Part shown: positions 57,091 to 64,000 of the stretch, piece after piece | Numbering within the stretch: position 1 is the stretch's first letter | Layout of the letters: each line of letters starts with the position of its first letter | Assembly (NCBI RefSeq): GCF_918797505.1 | Contig: NC_092795.1 | Coordinates: 16,169,131-16,233,130 of the forward strand | From: Bemisia tabaci | Lineage: Eukaryota; Arthropoda; Insecta; Hemiptera; Aleyrodidae | Length of the DNA: 64,000 nt | Direction: 5' to 3' | The notes under the pieces: generated by a model | Seen by the model: the letters and a program-made list of their open reading frames with translations, nothing else | The model's database searches: none | What the model was told of the DNA's origin: nothing | Translations under genes and position numbers: made by a program

Positions 57091-57343
57091 CTGCCGTGCT
57101 AAGGAAGAACGCCGTATGAACCTTTAGGCGTTACCAAATTTCTTTTGGTTAAGCTCGAATTTTCTTAAGAATTTGTTAATATTTTCCTCTAATTTTTCAG
57201 ATAAATTTGTTCGCCATTTCATCTAAAGATCCTGAAAATTTCGAGGAAAAATATTCATAAACTTCCTTCAAAAATAACTATTTTCTGCGAGGAAATTTGG
57301 CAACTCTCGAATGTTCATACGGCGTTTTTCCTTAGCACGGCAG
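57091..57343. mobile_element. Family C MITE, copy 3, best-preserved ends
   Basis: CTGCCGTGCTAAGGAAGAAC..GCCGTATGAAC faces GTTCATACGGCGTTTTTCCT, TAGCACGGCAG. AGTT flanks both sides (57087-57090 and 57344-57347). 253 bp. Confidence 0.88.
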
Positions 57344-57910
57344 AGTTCTCCACGCCACACGCGAAACCACTCTATTTAATATTTCGATAGCGGTTCGCTT
57401 CCGTCATGGATTCACCTTGGAGCATGTGCCCTTTGAGGGCGACCTCGAGAACACGAGTAGCATCCCTGCCTACCGCCTTGCAGCCGCCGCGATCCGGACT
57501 GGATCAGGATGCTGCTTTTGCCAAGCAAGAAGAGCGTAAATGCAATGTACGCCTATAGGGTAATTACGCGGTTGTGACAGAGCGCGGCAGGATGTGGCTC
57601 CAGACGGGTCAGGGGAGGGTGACGGGAGGTCAGACGCTGGAACGGACCACTTTTCCAGGTGCAGGGTGCAACCGAGCAGCCACCTTCACCTTTCCCTTTC
57701 CCCGGCCTGAGGCCCAACGCAGGAAGATGAGGAGCCGCTCATAATAACACGTGCCCCTGCACCCTGCGCCTGCATCGCGCCGAATCTGGTCGGCCGTGTT
57801 CTCAACCCTTAATGTTTCACTATTTCACGTTTCCGTTCTCGAGGCTCAGTGGGGAAAAAATCCTGCCGTCGAATTCTAACGTTCTGATGGTCACAGAATC
57901 AGGTTCATGA
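57344..57910. other. GC-rich stretch
   Basis: GC is raised at 57405-57790. A 50-codon frame from ATGGATTCACC (about 57406) is not recognisable. Possible regulatory region, unassigned. Confidence 0.3.
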
Positions 57911-58166
57911 TATCGTCACCCTCCGGCTAAAGTATCACAAGCGCCATGCGACGTTTACAAATTTTCGCCGCCATTTTTTTTTACTGAGAAATTGTTGTTG
58001 AAACTGTTTGAAAATGTCACTGAATTTTATCGGCAGCACAAAGAAAATTCAGTGAAATTTTCGGACAGTTTTTTTGAACAATTATCTGTAAAAAAATAAA
58101 ATGGTGGCGGAAATTTTTAAACGTCACCGGCGCTTGTGATACTTCGGCCAGAAGGTGATTATTTTA
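57911..58166. mobile_element. Palindromic MITE, family G
   Basis: GGCTAAAGTATCACAAGCGC and GACGTTTACAAATTTTCGCC face GGCGGAAATTTTTAAACGTC and GCGCTTGTGATACTTCGGCC. About 250 bp with a ~75-bp middle; imperfect arms. Confidence 0.75.
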
Positions 58167-59260
58167 GATCAAAAAAAATAATAAGTTCTGTTCAAACACC
58201 CAGTTTCTACGTCTAATGTTTTGGAGAACATAGCTTATTGGAGAACTAGACGTAAGATCGTCACTCAATCCATACCAGAAGTGATTTTAGTTCTTATGAA
58301 CGGATCTTGCTGAATTTGTTAATTTATACACTTATACCGTCAATATATGATTCTCTGGCTGGCACAATCGGCCAATTACCGGAAAAATATTTGAGAGACG
58401 AAGTATATTCAAAAGAACTATTATAGGGATCATATTGATCATAGTTTTCCAAGAAAAGTAACTTCGAGGAACGCGGATCATCGCGATATTTCCCGTGGGT
58501 TTCTCAAACGGTGGGTGAATACTTAGTAAATGTACGAGTGTGTGTGTCTCTCTCGATCACAGTTTCCTGGTAAAGGGACTTAAAGCCACGAATTTCTGGG
58601 AAAGTTCCCGCTTGATATTTGCGATAAAATCTCATGACTGAATCTGTAAAGTTTTGAGGAAGTCCATCGGCTAAAGAAGTGGTCAAAAAATGTTAAAAAA
58701 AAATTAATTAGTAGTGACCGAAGGTTATTGATTTTGAGGATCGCGGGTACAAAATCCCAAAAAATTGCGGGTAATAGACTTTTAGGAGCGGAAGATTACG
58801 TTTATGGGAAAAAGCGTTGTGGATCCCTTGCTCTCCTATGTATTGGCCTTTACTTTCCTTAAGATGGGTAGATATGGCACATAGAGCAGCAAATGTTCAG
58901 TTCTTTTCGAGTACTTTCAATTTTGGCTCTATATTTGGCCAGTTACACTGTGACTTGCGGGGCATTGTGCGCCGAATGTCGACTCCAATATTACTCCAAA
59001 ACAGCTCATCCTGTGGCTCGCGCACGGTGTCGGTTTTTCCCTCGCCTGCGGAAACATTCATTCTGTTGTCTCTCCTAAATCTCACTTTTATCGACGGTTT
59101 AAATTTGAGATTATCTCGTCACCTATGCCGAGGACCTGAATTGTCCACGACTCTCGTTTTATTTTCCCCCAATATATTTGGATTTTAATGTATACATATT
59201 TTTTCGGGTAACGTTGTCATCAAGGGGCATCCGTTGCTAACCGAAATCTTGGAAAAATTA
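58167..59260. other. Intergenic stretch
   Basis: Open frames on both strands at 58817-59188 are not recognisable. Nothing else supported. Confidence 0.35.
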
Positions 59261-59991
59261 AATCGGTTTCTGTTATACGGGCGTAAGTCCAAAAATTTCA
59301 AAATCGTTTTTTTTTGCATTTTCAGCCTCCTTTAGGGTACATACACATTTCTGAAAAGGTGGCGGAAGTCCTATGTATAGAAGCCTGTGGAATAGGGGGG
59401 CGAGTTCTCAAACTCGCGCATTTCTAAAGTTTCTGTAACTTTTTTCATAATAAATGAAGAACATTTGTATTGAATTTGCATCTTGACCTAGCTGTTAGGT
59501 GATATAACTTCTTATTGTGCATTGATCACAAAAGTACATGATTGAAATTTGAAAACTTGGTTTCAACACTTTTTTAAATGAAAATATCCCATGTCACCTT
59601 CATTAATTTTGGAAAAATAGGAGTAATTCTAGAAAATTTAGGCCTTTAAATAAATTTAAAAACATATAATAACTCCCTATGCTATATAAAAGAAAAAAAC
59701 CATGTGCTACATTTTTCAAACTTACTTTAATATTAGTTTTTTGGCTTGAAACTGTCTCAGTCATCCTTCGTTTCCTGGTATAAGGGCGTAAGTCCAAAAC
59801 TTAAAATTAGCCTAAAAGGGTACTAAAATTTTTCTGAGCCAAAAACATTTCAGAACTTTTAAACGGGTGTTTATACAACCTTTGAACCTTTTTTGAAATT
59901 TAGTGGTGTCCTGCATAACGAGAAAATCAGTTTTTGCCTCTCCTGAAAAATTTGGATTTGTGGACTTACGCCCGTTTAACAGAAACCGATT
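59261..59991. mobile_element. 731-bp element with AATCGGTTTCTGTTA ends
   Basis: AATCGGTTTCTGTTATACGG, GCGTAAGTCCA faces TGGACTTACGCCCGTTTAAC, AGAAACCGATT. An internal direct copy, TATAAGGGCGTAAGTCCAAA, lies at about 59778. No protein-coding core. Confidence 0.75.
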
Positions 59992-61609
59992 CAATTATGT
60001 TACTTAGGTGTGAGATCCTTTAAAAATTAAGGGTGCAAGTTTCCGTCTCATCATTCGCACTTTTATTGGTTGTGGAAAGTTATCCACGGACCTAGGTGCT
60101 TCCTTAGAAATTCTGAAACCACCTCATGCGGCACTCACATTGAAAAAAAGTCTGACGTAATAGTGAGTTGCTATCATTTGAGGACAGATTTTTTTAAGAG
60201 TCGAGTTCTTTGAGAAAATGCTTTGCTCGGGAGTCTTGGAGCACCCAACCACTTTAATCTCACCCCCATCCTAGCTTTAACACGTAAAAAAAACTTGTCA
60301 AAGTTGTCAAAAGTGTCTAGAAAACTGCGTACAAACCTGAAAGAAAATTTATTTTATTATATAGTGCATTATAATTTTGATATACATGAAAAAATCCATT
60401 ATGAACTGTCTCTTAAAACGGTTTTGCTATGCTTTTCAAATTTATCATATTTTCAATCGGTGTTTTAGCGCTCAAAAGTATTCACTAGTTTTTTTCACGC
60501 AAAAAAATGAGTCTGTGAAGTATAAAAAAGGGCGTTGGAACATGTTTTTTTTTTCAATTCTATACTCCTTATCATCACAAGTTTTCCACGCACTTTTTAA
60601 CACGCATTTCTCAAGAAATTAAGCTCAATTTTTCCCTCGCCAAAAATTTGCAAAATTAACAGATTTTTATCAGGAATTTGTCGTAATGTCTTCTTGGTAA
60701 TATTGTGGTGTTCTTAATGCCAATTTTTTACTGTATTCCGTTTGCCAAACATGAAATTACTTTAAATTTCTGAAAGTTATAGATCACCAGATGAGCCGAT
60801 AATTCTATCTACTTTTAGGTCAGTGTAAACTGTACAGCCGTAAAAGTGCGACTTTCTGGAGACTTTTGCTGTATACCTTGTGGAATATTTCTACCGAGAG
60901 AATTGACGATGAGTTTCTTTGTATAAAACCATGCCGCGTCACGCGTATTCTTGTGTTTGTTCAGCGGGTTTCCATATTTCTGTATCACAGCAAAGCCACC
61001 CTGCTTGGCCTGTCCGAAGGTGCAGATATCCCAATTTCCTCCGGATCGAGCCACTCTCAGGCAGGCACGGGGGCATTCTAGTAACTGGGGACTTGATGCC
61101 AAAAAAAGACCGTATCTCAATTTTCGTGTAGGCCCTAGAAAGCATGGATATGTATGGACGGCAGGGCTCAGCTAAAATTGCAGTGACCCGTTGTAAGTAG
61201 AGCGACGAAGTGCCAGAATTCCTTCTTTCCCCGCCGCGCGCCGCTCCGATGGTCGCCATTATTTTTATTTGTTTGCCTTTTTGTTCTCGATGTCAACTCG
61301 AGAACAATAGTATAATCAGGGGTCAGCGGGATCTTGGATTTCGGGACGCCGACGATTCCTCGATGCGGCCACACCTCATGCAAAATCCAGGGTCCAGTTT
61401 TGCCCTATGGGACGACCCAGGAATTGGATCCACGCATGAATGTGATAATGCCACCGGCGTGGCATAATTCCGGAATTCCTCCGTCATGAGAAAAATTCCT
61501 GGGTAGTCGATTAGAATGAGCCTAAAAATGGGGTAAAAATCTAACCATTATGAACCGTATATAATTCCTTACCGAAAAACAATTTGGGAAGTACAATATG
61601 TTAGTTAGA
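59992..61609. other. Intergenic stretch with unassigned open frames
   Basis: The minus-strand frame at 60815-61120 (101 codons) contains GGNWDICTFGQAKQGGF and KHKNTRDAAWFYTKKL. It has some protein-like character, but no family comes to mind and a second frame is open opposite it. No splice or poly(A) support. Confidence 0.2.
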
Positions 61610-61742
61610 CTGCATTTTTCATTATGGAGCCACTATTTCTGGTTTATTTGAGAAACAGCATCTGCGCGATCAGTTCACCAATTCAGATAGGTGCTTTTAT
61701 GCACGAGACAAAGGTTCCTCAAAGCAAAATGTAGTCCAATCG
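61610..61742. mobile_element. Family Q MITE, copy 3 (degenerate)
   Basis: TTAGACTGCATTTTTCATTA, GGAGCCACTATTTCTGG on the left; GGTTCCTCAAAGCAAAATGT, AGTCCAATC on the right. It matches the 5.8-kb copy in layout and length. Confidence 0.6.
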
Positions 61743-63525
61743 TAACTAAGGGTGCATCTGAGTTTGGACGCAAGTTGCCGGAGGGTGAGGATAATCAAAT
61801 TCCTGGTAGCATTTACTAGGTTGTGACCATAGGCGTGCGCAGAAGCAAGCAAGACTGTGCTGAAAAATTTTAGACGCAACTGGCAGCTTGGCTAATGCAT
61901 TCCTATATTAATTGATTTAAAATATTGTTTAAAAATTCATTTTGAAAAAGAAAATTCATTTTAAAAAAGTAAGATAATGTCCGCAAGTCACTATACCATT
62001 GCGGGAAATAATGGTATTTCTAGCTCCTAAAATTAATTTGTGCACTGCGGGCGTGGAGTGTTTAAAAGACCGCGTCCCTGATACCGGAAACACTTCATTA
62101 CGTATGGGATACCCTCTATCGTGACCTCGTTGGTCAAACACATAATTCCCATTATAATCAGCCACCTGCACTCCCGAGTGGGGGGTGACTGAATTGAACA
62201 GTTCGCTGTTTGCACAGAAATGAAGTTTTGAGGAAACCTACTTTTTGGTCGGAGCGGAGAATGATATTGGCACATTGAAACAATATCTTCCGTTCCTCTT
62301 AAAATTATGCCTATCCGTAGATCTCTGACAAATCCTCAAGATGATTGAGGATCGATGAAATTTAAGGTTAACTTTACAAACGAATGACATATTAATTTAT
62401 TTTTGTGAGGCAAGAGAGCAATTTGTCTGCTTACTTTCGTGGTTGTGAATATTCTACTAATAATAAAAAAATCAATAATTGAAAATTAACAGAAAAAGTT
62501 CCTATGGTTACAAGACAGGAGTATGTACTGATCCTCGTGGCATTCGAAGAGTATTCATATTGTAAGTTTTGATGGGACAGGTTAGCATTTTGGAGTTCTA
62601 TTTCACCCGAAATAGAAGGCAAATAAGTTTGCTACCCTTAATCAGTGGAGGCATCGATGAAGGCCTGATTGCTTTTCAAATTACTGAGCTGTACTGCACG
62701 CGTGATACAACTATTTTAACTTCCAAGCGGCTAAAATTGCATAACCACCGAATTGAAGGCTATATCAGTTTCCCGTGTGCTGCCCAAATTGTGGTTGCGT
62801 TATCTTATTCACTAATTAAGAGCATGCGCCTTTTTGAAGATTTGAGTGAAGAAAGTACTTGTAAGCAAGTAAGTCAGTACTGAGAGTACGTACTGTGGAT
62901 GTGGAAACTCTTGGGAACTAGAAAAATTGCGGCGACTCTAGATGGCAGGGGGTCGTTGCCAACCTTGCCACGCAGAGGCAAGATTTGAAGATTTGAAGAA
63001 AAGATTCTTCAATTGGAATGCATAAAATTGCTTTCAAAACTGAGTTAGGACGTCTGCAACTACGCAATTTGCGTAAGTTTACGGTGCCGGTGCGGCAAGC
63101 AAATGACACGTAAGAGGAAGAGGGCTGAACCAGAGACAATGTATTATAGAGCCTCCGCCACTGTACTGCATACGGAGCAATGTACTAAATTGCGGCAGAT
63201 GCTAAGTTCGAAAGTCAACGCTAATTTTCGCTTAGTGACGATTGATGACCAACACTGTGAGCATATAATGATGATGACCGATGAATGTCGGGGCAAGGAC
63301 TTCTTTGGACGAGTTTTTGCAAATAATTTCAGGTTCGCTGAGCCAAGTGCTCAACATTTTGGTCAATAGTTACCATTCGACGAATCTAGAAATAATCGTT
63401 CACCTCCGAACGTATATTCTTCACAACAGAGAAGATAGCAGCACGATGCGGTGTCTCCAGAATATATTGTCCTATAGGGCTGAGCCATGGAGCCTCGAGT
63501 TGTAGTCATCTACACTTCTAAGGGA
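61743..63525. other. Intergenic stretch with unassigned open frames
   Basis: The plus-strand frames 62569-62883 (104 codons) and 63103-63369 (88 codons, starting MTRKRKRAEPETMYYRAS) begin with ATG but resemble nothing I know. No consistent exon structure. Confidence 0.2.
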
Positions 63526-64000
63526 CAGGGCCGGATTAAGGGGGTGGCCACATGAGCCGTGGCCTATGGCGGCAAATTTTGCAATTTTTTTAAATGTTGG
63601 TATAAAAAAATCGGATTCAGAAAAAAATTATCCATGAGAAAAGGGGACAAAATCTCTCTTTCCTGAGAGTATATTAGTTTCTAATTTTGTCGTTTTTCGG
63701 TGATACAAGAAATAGCATCTTTAATTAGTAGAGTGAAGATAGGAACTAAACACGCAATTTGGCCTGGAGCTCAACGCAGAGAGGAATGATGACGAGGACT
63801 TGAGATGAAAAAGACAAGCCCTCGGCGCGGTGATAGGCATGTAACACATATTAGCCCCTACAAGACTGGATGAATACTTTACCCATTGCGCCAAACACAG
63901 TGCGGTCAAGAGCGGTTGGCGTGAAACGTACAGCGCTTACAAGACTGCAGGAATACTTCACGCATTGCGCCAATCACAGTGTGATCAGCGTGGCGCAGCG
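63526..64000 (+). mobile_element. Family A hAT-type element, cut by the window end
   Basis: Begins CAGGGCCGGATTAAGGGGGT and runs through the CTTTCCTGAGAGTAT and CACGCAATTTGGCCTGGA blocks into modules starting at 63853 and 63933. The right half lies beyond position 64000. Confidence 0.9.

Noticed and set aside
58817..59188. 123-codon frame and opposing 62-codon frame as a transposase fragment
   Set aside because: I could see no transposase motif on either strand and no terminal repeats around it.

Overview
This window looks like nuclear DNA of an arthropod, most likely an insect. It is AT-rich, has spliced genes with short exons and GT-AG introns, and is packed with small inverted-repeat transposons. 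A hemipteran such as a whitefly is my guess from the general style of the repeats; nothing in the sequence proves it. I saw no bacterial operons, rRNA, tRNA or CRISPR arrays.

The only gene I can name is at the left end. Five plus-strand exons between 529 and 7560 encode the C-terminal ~219 residues of general transcription factor IIF subunit 2 (TFIIF-beta, RAP30), with clean splice sites and a stop codon at 7558-7560. Its N-terminal exon(s) lie before position 1. One intron holds an 83-nt exon-like segment (6753-6835) that would frameshift the message. A second, unidentified plus-strand gene probably ends at 47883-47950: there is a strong acceptor, a short terminal coding exon and clustered AATAAA signals.

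Most of 8.6-64 kb is a transposon graveyard. The elements I can delimit are non-autonomous; I found no transposase, reverse transcriptase or other recognisable TE protein. They include: (A) ~0.9 kb hAT-type elements ending CAGGGCCGGAT with 8-bp target duplications (at about 13.0, 20.8, 27.3, 35.3, 46.9 and 63.5 kb); smaller hAT-type elements with perfect 8-bp duplications at 10.3 and 11.4 kb; (C) ~250-bp elements ending CTGCCGTGCTAAGGAA with apparent 4-bp duplications (14.8, 55.1, 57.1 kb and a half copy at 43.2 kb); (D) 226-229 bp elements with 2-bp duplications (54.5, 56.6 kb); a ~950-bp GGCTATA-rich family (15.4, 56.0 kb); long fold-back elements (25.98-26.63 kb, 30.25-31.77 kb); and many smaller palindromic MITEs. 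Three insertions can be dated relative to their hosts because an unoccupied copy of the same target is also in the window.

Tandem arrays include an 84-bp minisatellite at 45.4 kb, a ~177-bp satellite at 31.9-32.8 kb, 80-85 bp modules inside the hAT-type elements, a GTT microsatellite and a ~340-bp polypurine tract. A 2.2-kb near-perfect palindrome (about 20.98-23.19 kb) sits inside one hAT-type copy.

The most unusual signal is a two-block module, GCGCCTACAA then 10-11 variable bases then ATACTTCACGCATTGCG. It recurs about 20 times, in both orientations, inside at least two transposon families with different ends, and once outside any delimited element. I know of no description of it. Several GC-rich islands (14.2-14.7, 29.9-30.25, 33.6-33.97, 43.4-43.8, 45.1-45.4, 50.6-50.9, 57.4-57.8 kb) could be promoters or 5' exons, but no gene can be assigned to them from sequence alone.
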